A stretch of 64,000 bases of DNA from Verminephrobacter eiseniae EF01-2 (GCF_000015565.1 NC_008786.1:5320501-5384500), one strand, 5' to 3'. Numbered from the stretch's first letter, positions 36,232-45,973 are shown. The notes: a model not told the origin generated them from the letters alone. Made by a program: numbers and translations.

Positions 36232-37443
36232 ATGGCGAACGACTTTCTCTTCACCTCGGAATCGGTCTCCGAAGGCCACCCCGACAAGGTGGCCGACCAA
36301 ATCTCGGACGCGATTCTCGATGCCCTCTTGCGGCAAGACCCGCGCAGCCGCGTTGCCGCCGAGACATTGACCAACACCGGCCTGGTGGTGCTGGCCGGCG
36401 AGATCAGCACCAACGCCCATGTGGACTACATACAGGTGGCGCGCGACACCATCCGGCGCATCGGCTATGACGACACCGACTACGGCATCGACTACAAGGG
36501 CTGCGCCGTGCTCGTGGCCTACGACAAGCAAAGCAACGACATCGCCCAGGGCGTGGACCATGCCAGCGACGACCATTTGAACACCGGCGCCGGCGACCAG
36601 GGCCTGATGTTCGGCTACGCCTGCGACGAAACGCCCGAGCTGATGCCCGCGCCGATCTACTACGCGCACCGCCTCGTCGAGCGCCAGGCCCAGTTGCGCA
36701 AGGACGGGCGCCTGCCCTTTTTGCGCCCTGACGCCAAGAGCCAGGTCACGCTGCGCTATGTGGACGGCAAGCCCCACAGCATCGACACCGTGGTGCTCTC
36801 GACCCAGCACCACCCGGACCAATCGGCCACCGCCACCACCATGAAGCAGAGCTTCATAGACGCGGTGATCGAGGAAATCATCCGGCCCGTGCTGCCCAAA
36901 GAATGGCTGCACGACACGCGCTTCCTGATCAACCCCACCGGCCGCTTCGTCACCGGCGGCCCGCAGGGCGACTGCGGCCTGACGGGCCGCAAGATCATCG
37001 TCGACACCTACGGCGGGGCCTGCCCGCATGGCGGCGGCGCGTTCAGCGGCAAGGACCCGACCAAGGTCGACCGCTCCGCCGCCTACGCCGCCCGCCATGT
37101 GGCCAAGAACGTCGTGGCCGCCGGTCTGGCGCGCCAATGCCAGATCCAGGTGGCTTACGCGATCGGCGTGGCCGAGCCGATGAACATCACCGTGTACACC
37201 GAGGGCACGGGTGTGATTGCCGACGAGCGCATCGCCGCGCTGATCAAGCAGCATTTCGACCTGCGCCCCCGGGGCATCATCCAGATGCTCGACCTGCTGC
37301 GCCCGATCTACGAAAAAACCGCCGCCTACGGCCACTTCGGCCGCGAAGAGCCTGAGTTCACCTGGGAGCGGACGGACAAAGCGGCTGCGCTGCGCGCGGC
37401 AGCCGGACTGTCACCCGGCGAGCACCACAGAAAAGAGGGCTGA
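36232..37443 (+). CDS. metK: S-adenosylmethionine synthetase
   Basis: 403 residues with strong AGGAGTT ribosome-binding site 7 bases upstream. Signatures: [10 protein letters not shown] near the N-terminus, [12 protein letters not shown], and the phosphate-binding [16 protein letters not shown]. It makes SAM from methionine and ATP in the cytoplasm. Full length. A palindromic element follows 52 bp after the stop. Confidence 0.97.
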   Translation: MANDFLFTSESVSEGHPDKVADQISDAILDALLRQDPRSRVAAETLTNTGLVVLAGEISTNAHVDYIQVARDTIRRIGYDDTDYGIDYKGCAVLVAYDKQSNDIAQGVDHASDDHLNTGAGDQGLMFGYACDETPELMPAPIYYAHRLVERQAQLRKDGRLPFLRPDAKSQVTLRYVDGKPHSIDTVVLSTQHHPDQSATATTMKQSFIDAVIEEIIRPVLPKEWLHDTRFLINPTGRFVTGGPQGDCGLTGRKIIVDTYGGACPHGGGAFSGKDPTKVDRSAAYAARHVAKNVVAAGLARQCQIQVAYAIGVAEPMNITVYTEGTGVIADERIAALIKQHFDLRPRGIIQMLDLLRPIYEKTAAYGHFGREEPEFTWERTDKAAALRAAAGLSPGEHHRKEG

Positions 37444-37495
37444 CAGCGCCGCCAGACCATGCGCCAGCGGCCCGCTGCAATGGACTGGCCAGAGA

Positions 37496-37661
37496 CTAGT
37501 GTCGCGTCACGGATCAGATGTCGTAGGCTGCGCGCAGCCATCGGAGCGCAGCGCAAGGCGCATCGCGCAGCCCATACCGAGCGTATTGGCAAGCGATGCA
37601 ACGCCGCGATGCGCTTCGATGGCCAGCGCAGACCGACAGATGATCGGTGACGCGACACGAG
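37496..37661 (-). repeat. Palindromic CTAG element, copy 5 (intergenic)
   Basis: 166 bp, left end CTAG, right end degenerated to CGAG. Orientation as copy 3 (right-arm sequence first). It lies between metK and nadM and is not inside a gene. Confidence 0.93.
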
Positions 37662-37692
37662 GGCTGGAGACACCTACCGGAACCGGAGCGCC

Positions 37693-38754
37693 ATGCACGA
37701 CACCGCCATCTACATCGGGCGTTTCCAGCCCGTGCACAACGGCCACCGGGTGTTGCTGCAACGCGCGCTGGCCAGTGCGCGGCAGGTCATCGTGGTGCTG
37801 GGCTCGGCCTGGCAGGCCCGCTCGCCGAAAAACCCCTTCACCTGGCAGGAGCGCGAGGCCATGCTGCGCGCCGTGCTGCCCGATGCCGACCAAGCGCGCG
37901 TGCAACTGCTGCCGGTGCGGGACTACTACAACCAGGCCGTCTGGGTGCAGGCCGTGCACCGGGCGGTGGCGCCGTTCACGGCCGGCGGCGCGCGCATCGG
38001 ACTGGTCGGCCATTTCAAGGACGCCACCAGCAGCTACCTGAGCGCCTTCCCCGACTGGGAGTTGATGCCCGTGCAACGCCAGGGCCGTATCGACGCCAGC
38101 GCCATCCGCGACGCCTACCTGGGCGCGACGCCGGCCAGCGTGCGCCCGGCGCTGGCCGCGCTGGCCGATGAGATCCCCGCCAGCACCCTGGCCGCGCTGG
38201 AGTGCTTTGCGCAAACCCCGCCGTACCTCGCGCTGCAACAGGAATGGCGCATGCTGCGCGACTACCGCCAGGCTTGGGCCGCCGCGCCCTGGCCGCCGGT
38301 GTTCGTGACGGTCGCCGCCGTGCTGCGCTGCCAAGACCAGGTGCTGCTGATCGGCCGTGCCCACGCACCCGGCAAAGGACTGCTGGCGTTGCCCGGTGGT
38401 TTTCTCGGGCCGCGGGAAACGCTGTGGCAGTCGTGCCTGCGCGCGTTGCGCGAGCAAACCCGGTGCCCATTGCCCGAGGCCCGGCTGCGCGCCGCGTTGC
38501 AATCCGTGGCCGTGTTCGACCATCCCGACCGCAGCCAGCGTGGGCGCAGCGTCACGCACACGCATTGCTTCGACCTGGAAGACGCGCCCTTGCCGGTCGT
38601 CATGCCCGCCGTGCCGGCTGACGGCGACGCGCGGCCGTTGCAATGGACGCCGATCGCGCAACTGGCGGGGCTGGAAGAGGCGTTCTTTGAAGACCATTTC
38701 CATATGCTCGACCACTTTCTGAGCGTCACCAGCCCCCCGCCGATGCTGTTGTAG
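37693..38754 (+). CDS. nadM: Bifunctional nicotinamide-nucleotide adenylyltransferase / Nudix protein
   Basis: 353 residues. The N-terminal NMN adenylyltransferase has GRFQPVHNGH (HxGH-type nucleotide site) and KNPFTWQEREAML. The C-terminal Nudix domain starts near residue 200 with the box GGFLGPRETLWQSCLRALRE followed by QT. The canonical REUxEE pattern has become RALREQ, losing two acidic residues, so the hydrolase half may be weak or dead. The fused family makes NAD from NMN and cleans up ADP-ribose. It is monocistronic between palindromic element copy 5 and the glycan cluster. Confidence 0.88.
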   Translation: MHDTAIYIGRFQPVHNGHRVLLQRALASARQVIVVLGSAWQARSPKNPFTWQEREAMLRAVLPDADQARVQLLPVRDYYNQAVWVQAVHRAVAPFTAGGARIGLVGHFKDATSSYLSAFPDWELMPVQRQGRIDASAIRDAYLGATPASVRPALAALADEIPASTLAALECFAQTPPYLALQQEWRMLRDYRQAWAAAPWPPVFVTVAAVLRCQDQVLLIGRAHAPGKGLLALPGGFLGPRETLWQSCLRALREQTRCPLPEARLRAALQSVAVFDHPDRSQRGRSVTHTHCFDLEDAPLPVVMPAVPADGDARPLQWTPIAQLAGLEEAFFEDHFHMLDHFLSVTSPPPMLL

Positions 38755-39130
38755 CTGCCGGCTGCGCCCCCGGTGGCCATGGAAAATGCAGGCGCCGCAA
38801 TGGGCATTCGCGTGCCACGCCCGATGGCCCGTTGCCCACGGCGCAGGAAGAACCGGTGCTGGCCGGCGATCGCACCGCCGGCCACAGTGCGATGGCCCGG
38901 CGTTGCGCGCCGGCGCGCCAGGTCCACGGCCGGCCCGGAAAATCCGTCATTCCACCACCGCCGTGGCTGCTGCGCGCCGCCAGCGGCCGGGCTTGAAGGC
39001 CGGTGCCGGCCTATAATCCCGGCACCCGTTTTGCGGTTGATCTACGAAGACCCCACGGGCAAGGCGCTGCGCGCGAACGCCCCGGAGCCGCAAGACTGCA
39101 CGAACCGATGAAAGACTTGAGGGGATCGCC
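38755..39130 (+). promoter_or_regulatory. Upstream region of the glycan cluster with TATAAT box in an inverted repeat
   Basis: No gene in 376 bases. A perfect TATAAT (39012-39017) sits in the loop of an 8-bp perfect inverted repeat, GGTGCCGG at 39002-39009 and CCGGCACC at 39019-39026. A TTGAAG at 38993-38998 is too close (13 bp) for a normal -35. The dyad could be an operator over the -10 box of the asnB-like gene starting at 39131. Confidence 0.45.
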
Positions 39131-40885
39131 ATGTGTGGGATAGCCGGTGTGGTCAACGCGACGGGGGTGACGAAAGACGATGTCTGGGCGATGGTCGGGA
39201 GCATCAGATACCGCGGCGTCGATGCACAAGCTGTCGAAGACCTGGGCGGTGCCATTGTCGGCAATGTCCTGCTGAAGATAGCCGCTCTCGAAAACGGCAG
39301 GCAACCGATGTCGAGCACCGACGGCAAGGTCTGGGTTGTCTTCAACGGCGAGATCTTCAATTTCATCGAGTTGCGCGAGCAGCTACAGGCCAAGGGCTAC
39401 CGGTTCAAATCGCGCTGCGATACCGAGGTGCTGGTGCATCTGTGGTGCGAAAAGGGCGAACAGATGCTCGACGATCTGGTCGGCATGTTCGCCTTTTTCA
39501 TCTGGGACCAGCGCACGCAGACCGGCATGCTGGCCCGCGACCGCCAGGGCATCAAGCCCTGCTTTTATGCGCCGTATCGCGGCGGCCTGGCGTTTGCCAG
39601 CGAGATCAAAGCCATCCTGGCGCTGCCAAAGTTCGAGCGCAAAGTCAACGAATCGGCGTTGGGCGATGTGTTCAGCTTCAACTACTGCCCACCGCCGCAG
39701 ACCTGCTTCGAAGGCATCCATCATCTGCCGCCGGGCTGTTTCATGCGTTACGGATCGGGCCGATTTTCCGAGCCTGTGCGCTACTGGCGCTGGCCGCTCG
39801 ATGGCGAGCGCGTCGACGCCTCGCAGGCCGATCTGGAAAATGCGCTCGGCGAAGCCGTCAAGCTGCAAATGCGTTTTGAGGTCGATGGGGGGCTGTTTCT
39901 TTCGGGGGGCGTCGACTCTTCGGTCATCGCCCATCACTTGCTGCCCCAGTGGAAGCAGCCCCGGTTGGACGCCATCGGTCTGCGCATCGAAGAGCAAGGT
40001 TTTTCCGAATACGCTTACGCCGAGCGTGTGGCCACCGACCTGAACATCAACCTGAGCGCACTGGATATCCGACCGGCCGATATTGCGGACATTGCACGCT
40101 CGGTCGTGCGGCATGCCGAGCAGCCGCATGGCGACTTTTCGTTTTTCCTGTTCTACCTGCTGTCGCGCCGGGCGCACCAGATGGGCAAGGTCGTCATGTT
40201 CACGGGCGACGGCCCGGACGAGGTCATGCTGGGCTATCGCCACAACGCGCAATTTTTCTCCGGGATGACGCGCGCCCGGTTTTCGATGCGCGACTACTTC
40301 GACCTCATCAGCTACAGCACCCGGCAAGAGCGCCAGCGGGTGATGAGCCCGTCTTTTCTGCCCCACACCGAAGGCGCGTTCGACAGGTTCATGGGCATCA
40401 TCGAACCCTTTGGCGGCTTGGAGCCGATGGAACAGGTCGCCGCCTACGAGTTGACCTCGCTGATGCCTGGCAACGACTCCCCCAAGAGCGATCGCATGGG
40501 CGCCTGCTGGTCGATCGAAGGGCGCGCGCCCTTCCTGGACCACAGAGTCAGCGAATTGTTCGCGCGTTTGCCGATCCAGTCCAAGTTCCACCAAGGGGTG
40601 GGCAAGCATTTCCTCAAGCGGGTGGCGCAGAGCTATTACGACCACGACTTCGTGTTCCGGCCCAAGACCATGCCCACGCTACCGATCGGCGAGTGGATCA
40701 AAGGGCCGCTTTACCCATGGGCGCGCGACATCCTGGCGCTACCCGATGGCGGCCGCTTCGATGCCAGCGGGCTGCAACACATGTTGCAAGAGCACCGCAG
40801 CGGCATGCACAACCACACCAAGCCCCTGCGCACGCTGCTGATGACCAAACTGTGGCTGCAAGAGTTTTTCTCCGAGGGCGCTTGA
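39131..40885 (+). CDS. Asparagine synthase-like glutamine amidotransferase (glycan cluster)
   Basis: 584 residues. Class II glutaminase domain with Cys2 (MCGIAGVV) and VVFNGEIFNFIELR, then a PP-loop synthetase domain with SGGVDSSVIAHH and FTGDGPDEVMLGYRHN. AsnB-type paralogues in polysaccharide loci transfer glutamine-derived ammonia to carboxyl groups of sugar acids or related acceptors. The canonical RGPD motif reads RGVD here. It starts the cluster, preceded by a TATAAT dyad. A shortened palindromic element follows 22 bp after the stop. The acceptor is unknown; a nonulosonic acid or uronic acid is likely. Confidence 0.85.
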   Translation: MCGIAGVVNATGVTKDDVWAMVGSIRYRGVDAQAVEDLGGAIVGNVLLKIAALENGRQPMSSTDGKVWVVFNGEIFNFIELREQLQAKGYRFKSRCDTEVLVHLWCEKGEQMLDDLVGMFAFFIWDQRTQTGMLARDRQGIKPCFYAPYRGGLAFASEIKAILALPKFERKVNESALGDVFSFNYCPPPQTCFEGIHHLPPGCFMRYGSGRFSEPVRYWRWPLDGERVDASQADLENALGEAVKLQMRFEVDGGLFLSGGVDSSVIAHHLLPQWKQPRLDAIGLRIEEQGFSEYAYAERVATDLNINLSALDIRPADIADIARSVVRHAEQPHGDFSFFLFYLLSRRAHQMGKVVMFTGDGPDEVMLGYRHNAQFFSGMTRARFSMRDYFDLISYSTRQERQRVMSPSFLPHTEGAFDRFMGIIEPFGGLEPMEQVAAYELTSLMPGNDSPKSDRMGACWSIEGRAPFLDHRVSELFARLPIQSKFHQGVGKHFLKRVAQSYYDHDFVFRPKTMPTLPIGEWIKGPLYPWARDILALPDGGRFDASGLQHMLQEHRSGMHNHTKPLRTLLMTKLWLQEFFSEGA

Positions 40886-40906
40886 AGCGAGCAGCGGGCG
40901 GGAACC

Positions 40907-41039
40907 CTAGTGTCGCGTCACCGATCAGATGTCGTAGGCTGCGCGCAGCCAATACCGAGCGTATTGGCAAGCGATGCAACGCCGCGATGCGCTTCGATGG
41001 CCAGCGCAGACCGACAGATGATCGGTGACGCGACACTAG
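40907..41039 (-). repeat. Shortened palindromic CTAG element, copy 6
   Basis: 133 bp with intact CTAG ends and terminal inverted repeats, same orientation as copy 3. A 33-bp block of one arm is missing (between CGCGCAGCCA and ATACCGAGCG), a deletion that keeps the length change a multiple of three. Intergenic, between asnB-like and a small open frame. Confidence 0.93.
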
Positions 41040-41043
41040 GGCC

Positions 41044-41205
41044 ATGGCAGATTCGGCCAGTTCCCTGGCTGCCCGGTTCGTGGACATCCATGGCCTGCCG
41101 AAACTGATGCCGGGCAAGCGCAAGAAAATGGTTTTGGGCGCTGGCGCCGGTGTTGCCGGTTACGCCATCGCCGGCATGGGCTTGGAATCCCATGATCGGG
41201 TGTAA
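41044..41205 (+). CDS. Possible small protein (hypothetical)
   Basis: 53 codons from ATG at 41044: an N-terminal MADSASSLAARFVDIHGLP, a basic PGKRKK patch and a short Gly/Ala-rich hydrophobic stretch (VLGAGAGVAGYAIAGMG). It begins five bases after palindromic element copy 6. No family is recognised and no ribosome-binding site is clear. It may be a chance frame or a remnant of a gene cut by the element. Confidence 0.25.
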   Translation: MADSASSLAARFVDIHGLPKLMPGKRKKMVLGAGAGVAGYAIAGMGLESHDRV

Positions 41206-41310
41206 CTCCTGATGGGCATCGCGCCGACGAAATTCATCCGTCATGTCGACTTGCACTGAGAAAGCCCCGCTACTGGCTTGTACAGATCCGTCTGACAAAG
41301 GGGGCAGCCA

Positions 41311-42579
41311 TTGAAAGCGCTTTTCGTGACCTACGGCGCTGGCCATAGTGCAATGGTGCTGCCCGTGCTCAGTTCCTTGCGCGCGCAAGTACCCGGCGTG
41401 GAGGTGACACTGATGGCGCTGACCACGGCGCATGCCGGTGCCGTCGCCGCCGGAGAAACTGCGTCGGGTTTTGCAGACTTCGTGCATTTGACCGACCCGG
41501 CATTCGCGGCCGACTGGGGCGCCCGTCTGGCCGAAGGCAATAGCAACCCTGCTGTCACCTGCGCAGAAACGGCAGCGTACCTGGGAGTCAATTTCCTGGA
41601 TCTGGTCCAGCAACACGGCATCGGCCCGGCGCAGGCGCTCTACGCGCAAAAAGGGCGCCAGGGCTTTTATCCCATCCATTTCTTTCGGCGCTTGATCGAA
41701 CACCTGAAGCCCGATGTGGTGGTGGCAACCAACGCGCCGCGTAGTGAGCAGGCGGCCATCGACGCGGCGGTCGGGCTCGGTGTGCCAACATTGTCAATGG
41801 TGGACCTGTTCGCACTGCGCGCCGACCCGTACCTTCAGCGCAAGATATACGCAGACCGCATTACCGTACTGTGCGAGACCACGCGCGCCAACCTGGCGGC
41901 GGCGGGTGTTCCCGCAGACCGCATCGTGATCACAGGCAACCCGGCTTTTGACGAATTCGCAGGTCATACCGCCGAGGCGGCCGGCCGCCAATGGCGCACC
42001 GTCCACGGATGGAATGGCTTGCGCGTGCTGCTTTGGGCGGGTCAGCGCGAGCCTGACGACGCGCAGGCGCCCTGGGCAGGTACGGGCCTGAGCGACATCG
42101 TGCAGGAGCAATTGTTCCGGTGGGTCGATGAACATCCCGGGACGGGTCTGATCGTGCGCCATCACCCGAATGATTGGCGCAGTTTCATGCCACCGCAATC
42201 GCACCCCCGTGTGCATTGGAGCTGCCCCGACAGGGAGGCGCTTTTGCCGGTGCTGGCCGCAGCGGATGATGTGGTCGTACAAATGTCCACCGTCGGTGTG
42301 CAGGCGGCGGTTGCGGGCAAGCGCGTGGTGTGCCTGCGCTTTTCGCCAAACGTACAAATATCCGGGATGGATCTGTCCCGTTGGGGCCTGGGTGTGGCCG
42401 TGGAACGGCTGGAAGATCTGCCCACGCTGTTGGCGGTTGATCCGGCAGACGCCGGTTTTTCGGGCGCTGCACGGTCCGGGCAAACGGTGCTCGGAGCGGG
42501 CGGCGGCGCAGCGCAACGGGTTGCAGGGGTGGTGCTTGGGCTTGTCGGCCGGTCCGTACCGTGGCAACGCGGCACCTGA
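41311..42579 (+). CDS. GT-B-type glycosyltransferase (glycan cluster)
   Basis: 422 residues. The start LFVTYGAGHSAMVLPVLSSL resembles the first Rossmann strand and GxGH loop of GT-B enzymes. The C-terminal half has GNPAFDEFAGH, VRHHPNDW, and VVQMSTVGVQAAVAGKRVVC, a donor-site arrangement like that of UDP-GlcNAc 2-epimerase/glycosyltransferase fold proteins. No membrane helix. It may transfer the nonulosonic sugar made by the neighbouring genes. It ends 20 bp before the convergent methyltransferase gene. Specific activity cannot be deduced. Confidence 0.55.
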   Translation: MKALFVTYGAGHSAMVLPVLSSLRAQVPGVEVTLMALTTAHAGAVAAGETASGFADFVHLTDPAFAADWGARLAEGNSNPAVTCAETAAYLGVNFLDLVQQHGIGPAQALYAQKGRQGFYPIHFFRRLIEHLKPDVVVATNAPRSEQAAIDAAVGLGVPTLSMVDLFALRADPYLQRKIYADRITVLCETTRANLAAAGVPADRIVITGNPAFDEFAGHTAEAAGRQWRTVHGWNGLRVLLWAGQREPDDAQAPWAGTGLSDIVQEQLFRWVDEHPGTGLIVRHHPNDWRSFMPPQSHPRVHWSCPDREALLPVLAAADDVVVQMSTVGVQAAVAGKRVVCLRFSPNVQISGMDLSRWGLGVAVERLEDLPTLLAVDPADAGFSGAARSGQTVLGAGGGAAQRVAGVVLGLVGRSVPWQRGT

Positions 42580-42599
42580 GACCACAACCCGGAACCTGT

Positions 42600-43361
42600 T
42601 CAACCCCTGAGGCCGGCCCGCCCACTGCTGCCGTGCCGGAGCCGAAAAAACAATTGGCCATCCAGCGGTGAGTCGCAAACCGCGCCGCTGGCGTAGTTCA
42701 CCGACAGGCGCTCGGCCACGCCCAGCCCCGCGCGCTGGAACAACCCGGCCATCTCCGCCGGCGTGAACAGGTGCCCGGACGAGGGCAACGACTGGTTGCC
42801 GATCTGCCACTGGTAGTGCACATCGCCGCGCTTGTCGTCGAACGCCAGGGCGTCGATCAGGCAGCGCCTGAACACCGTCCAGCGCCCGTAGGCGCGCCGG
42901 TTGTGGCGATTGTTCACGTCCAGCATGATCGTGCCGCCCGGTGCCAGTTTGGCTTTGAGCAGGCCCAGGGTCTTGAGCCGGACGCTGGCATCGGCCATGT
43001 GGCCGAACACGTTCCACAGCACGGTGATGGCATCGAAGCCGGTTTGCGGCAGGCGATCGAGCTCGTCGCCAAACAGTTGGTGCACGGCAAAGCCGGTGGT
43101 CTTGCGGCACAGGGCGGCCATGGCACTGCTGGGCTCGACGGCCACGACATCCGTCAGTCCATGGTGCGCGGCGATCTTGTGCAACCGCCGGCCGTCACCC
43201 GAACCCAGGTCCAGCAGGCGGATGCCGGGCTTGAGACGATCGATCACCAGTTGGTCGACCGCATCCAGGTAGGCGCAGTACCTGCCGCTGTACTCGGCGT
43301 ACAACGGGGCCATCGCGTCATACGCCTCGATCTGGGCCGCTTGGGCGCTGTGTGTCACCAC
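42600..43361 (-). CDS. Class I SAM-dependent methyltransferase
   Basis: 253 residues starting with GTG at 43361 or 43358. Motif I LLDLGSGDGRRLHKIA, an acidic AVEPS end of beta-2, and GGTIMLDVNNRHNRRA are typical of class I methyltransferases. The start codon region overlaps the stop of the SDR gene, so translation is coupled. It may O- or N-methylate a sugar of the surface glycan. It is last in the long minus-strand operon from legB to here. Confidence 0.8.
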   Translation of the reverse strand: MVTHSAQAAQIEAYDAMAPLYAEYSGRYCAYLDAVDQLVIDRLKPGIRLLDLGSGDGRRLHKIAAHHGLTDVVAVEPSSAMAALCRKTTGFAVHQLFGDELDRLPQTGFDAITVLWNVFGHMADASVRLKTLGLLKAKLAPGGTIMLDVNNRHNRRAYGRWTVFRRCLIDALAFDDKRGDVHYQWQIGNQSLPSSGHLFTPAEMAGLFQRAGLGVAERLSVNYASGAVCDSPLDGQLFFRLRHGSSGRAGLRG

Positions 43362-44125
43362 GCCGTCCAGCCCCCGTCGATCAGCATGTGCTGGCCGGTG
43401 ATGTAGGCGCCTTCGGGCGAGAGCAGCAGCGAGACCATGCCGGCAATGTCGTTTTCCGTGCCCATGCGGCCCAGCGGTGTGCGCTGGTTGTAGCGCGCGC
43501 GAAAACGCGGGCTTTGGTTGCGCTCGATGCCGCCGGGCGAGACCATGTTCACGCGCACCTTCGGGGCCAGGGCCGTGGCCAGCCAGCGCGTGGTGGCCAG
43601 CAAGCCGCCCTTGCTGGCCGAGTAGGCGGCCGGGTTGGTCATGTCCGTGCCTTCGTACAGGCTCCAGTCGGGACCGACCGCGCTGTACATGGTGCCGATG
43701 TTGACGATGGCGGCATCGTCGGACTGCGCGAGCAGCGGGTGCAGCGTCTGCACCAGAAAGAAGGGCGCCAGCAGGTTGACGCGCAGCACCTTCAGCCAGG
43801 CTTCGTAGCCCTCCTGCGCGAAGGGCACGCCCCAGCCGGGGGCATCGTCGTAGAAGGCGGCGTTGTTCACCAGATAGTCCAGGCGACCGAAGCTCGCCCC
43901 GATCTGCATGCGGATGCTCGCGAAGGACTCGGGCTGCATCAGGTCGGCTTCGATGAAGCGGTGACCTGCCGGGTGCCGGGCTTGCAGTTCCGACATCAGG
44001 GCCTGGCCGGTGGCCACGCTCTTGTCCAGCACCGCGATCAGCACACCACGGTCGGCGAGCTTGTGGGCAATGGCGCGGCCGATGTGGCCGGCGCCGCCGG
44101 TGATGGCGGCAACGCGGCAGGTCAT
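43355..44125 (-). CDS. SDR oxidoreductase, PtmA-like (glycan cluster)
   Basis: 256 residues from the ATG at 44125. TGGAGHIGRAIAHKL is the NAD(P) motif; NNAAFYDD, and the catalytic YSASKGGLLATTRWLA with Tyr-x3-Lys are intact. In Campylobacter a similar SDR (PtmA) sits with legionaminic acid genes. Together with the nearby cytidylyltransferase, synthase and 2-epimerase genes this suggests a redox step on the sugar or its precursor. About 20 bp separate it from legF. Confidence 0.8.
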   Translation of the reverse strand: MTCRVAAITGGAGHIGRAIAHKLADRGVLIAVLDKSVATGQALMSELQARHPAGHRFIEADLMQPESFASIRMQIGASFGRLDYLVNNAAFYDDAPGWGVPFAQEGYEAWLKVLRVNLLAPFFLVQTLHPLLAQSDDAAIVNIGTMYSAVGPDWSLYEGTDMTNPAAYSASKGGLLATTRWLATALAPKVRVNMVSPGGIERNQSPRFRARYNQRTPLGRMGTENDIAGMVSLLLSPEGAYITGQHMLIDGGWTAW

Positions 44126-44147
44126 GGCCAAGATGATCCCCTGCGGC

Positions 44148-44864
44148 TCATCGCGCATCCTTTGCGCAAGCTTGGTAGGGCTGGGTGAGCAGCCACTGGG
44201 CCAAGTGCATGTCGTAGTAGCTGTCGATATCCAGCGCGCGCTCGGGCGGGATGACGACATGGCCCACGCGCCCCTGCATCAGGCGGGTACAGGACTGTAT
44301 GTACGACGCGTCGCCGACATACACACAGGTCGTCACCTCGTACATCTCGGGCACATCCTGCCGGCGCGCGGCGGTCGAGCCGGGGATGGCGATCTCGATG
44401 AAACCCTGCGCGTCGATGGTCACCATGTTCAGGTACGGGTTGCGCCGGGCCGGGCTGATGCCAAACAGTATGTCGCAGGGATGGCTGCGGAATTTTCCGA
44501 TCGCGGCGTCCACATCTTGCGCCGCCCGAAGGGGAGAGGTGGCCGGCAACGAGATGAAGGGCTGGGCCGCAGGGCCGGTGAACAACTGCGGGAAGCTGTC
44601 GATGGCGTGCCGCCAGGCCAGAAGCTCCGGCGCGGTGTCGTCGGCGAGCGCGGCCGGGCGCTCCAGAACCTGTGCGCCATGCTCCCGTGCCACCGCCGCG
44701 ATCTGCGCATCGTCGGTCGACACCACGACGCGGCCGACGGACTGGCTGGCCAGCGCGCTGGCAATGCCGTGGGCGATCAACGGCTTGCCGGCGACCGGGT
44801 AGATGTTTTTGTTCTTCACGCCCTTGGAGCCACCGCGCGCGAAGATGAAGGCCGTGGCGTTCAT
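44148..44864 (-). CDS. legF: CMP-nonulosonate (legionaminate-type) cytidylyltransferase
   Basis: 238 residues from the ATG at 44864. The N-terminus FIFARGGSKGVKNKNIYPVAGKPLI is the CMP-sialate synthetase nucleotide-binding signature, followed by VVSTDD and SLPATSPLRAAQDVDAAI. The family activates nonulosonic acids with CTP. The legionaminate assignment comes from the company of PtmE, LegB, LegC, LegG and LegI. It overlaps the upstream Gfo/Idh gene's stop by 4 bp. Confidence 0.88.
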   Translation of the reverse strand: MNATAFIFARGGSKGVKNKNIYPVAGKPLIAHGIASALASQSVGRVVVSTDDAQIAAVAREHGAQVLERPAALADDTAPELLAWRHAIDSFPQLFTGPAAQPFISLPATSPLRAAQDVDAAIGKFRSHPCDILFGISPARRNPYLNMVTIDAQGFIEIAIPGSTAARRQDVPEMYEVTTCVYVGDASYIQSCTRLMQGRVGHVVIPPERALDIDSYYDMHLAQWLLTQPYQACAKDAR

Positions 44865-45973
44865 GCCGGGGCCTGCGCGAATGGGACGGTCTGGCGCAGT
44901 CCTGTGTCGCTGGCCTGCTTGGCCAGGTCGATCAGCCCAAGCACCTTGTGCGCGCTGTCGACATCGGCCCAAGCATCGAAGCCGGGCGTTTGGGGATCCA
45001 CCGGCTGGTAGCCCGCCAGGGCTTTGGCGAAGAAAAAATCGAACTGGCGCAGGTAGATGTCGTTGCCGTCGGGCAGTGCCGGCGCTGCCAGGCTGCGGCC
45101 CTGCGGGCTGGCGGGGTCGGTCAAGCGCAACTCTTGCCGGACCAGATCGGCCACCAGCGTGCCTTTGCTGCCGACGATTTGCACGGCCATATGGACCACG
45201 CGCTGCAGGAAGTCCAGTTGCAGGCTGATGCGCTTGTCGGTGTACTCCAGCAGCACATGGGCCGAGTCTTCGACATCGATTTCCAGCGAACTCAGCCGGG
45301 CGCGGCTGCATTGCAGCGATTGCGGCCAGCCGAACAGCCAGGTGGCGTAGTCGATCTCATGGCTGAGCTCGAGCAGCGCGCCACCACCGAGTCGCTGCTG
45401 GCTGCTCACGCCTTGGCGGTAGTCGCTGCCAGGGCGCCAGTCGGGCAGGTACTGGCCGACCTCGACGCGCGCCGTGTGCACTTGGCCGAGCAGGCCGTCG
45501 CGCAGCGCTTGCCGGATCGCGTGCAGGGCCGGCAGGAAGCGCAGCACGTAGCCCACCATGGTGAAACCGGACGAGGCGCGGCACAGTGCCGGGAAGTCGC
45601 CCAGGTCAGCACCGCGTGCCGCCAGGGGCTTTTCCAGAAATACCGGCAGGTTGCGCTGCACGAACGGCCGGGCGTTGGCCACATGCTCGCTGGCCGGTGA
45701 TGACACCAGGACGGCATCCGGCATGAACGCCAGCGCCTGCTGCAGGCTGGTGACGACGTCGTCGGCGCCTTCGGGCAGGGCAACCCCAGTGCCCGCACGC
45801 TGGCGCCAGACGGCGATGCGGGCCTGGGGCAGCAGCGCGCGGGTGTTGCGCAGATGGCGCCGGCCGATGCTGCCCAGGCTGATGCACAGGATCCTCGGGC
45901 TGATCGGGCTGATCGGGCGGCCCGGGTCAGCGGAAATCGGACCAGAGGATGGCTTCATCGTATTGCTTGTCAT
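44861..45973 (-). CDS. Gfo/Idh/MocA-family oxidoreductase
   Basis: Up to 370 residues; the start may be the ATG at 45973 or that at 45958, both inside the end of legI. The Rossmann start LCISLGSIGRRHLRN and VFLEKPLA (EKP motif), plus GGALLELSHEIDYATWLFG, define the family of NAD(P)-dependent sugar dehydrogenases. Similar genes occur in nonulosonic and other surface-sugar clusters. Short ISPISP repeats at its N-terminus come from a 9-bp slippage repeat near 45896-45920. Substrate unknown. Confidence 0.82.
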   Translation of the reverse strand: MTSNTMKPSSGPISADPGRPISPISPRILCISLGSIGRRHLRNTRALLPQARIAVWRQRAGTGVALPEGADDVVTSLQQALAFMPDAVLVSSPASEHVANARPFVQRNLPVFLEKPLAARGADLGDFPALCRASSGFTMVGYVLRFLPALHAIRQALRDGLLGQVHTARVEVGQYLPDWRPGSDYRQGVSSQQRLGGGALLELSHEIDYATWLFGWPQSLQCSRARLSSLEIDVEDSAHVLLEYTDKRISLQLDFLQRVVHMAVQIVGSKGTLVADLVRQELRLTDPASPQGRSLAAPALPDGNDIYLRQFDFFFAKALAGYQPVDPQTPGFDAWADVDSAHKVLGLIDLAKQASDTGLRQTVPFAQAPA

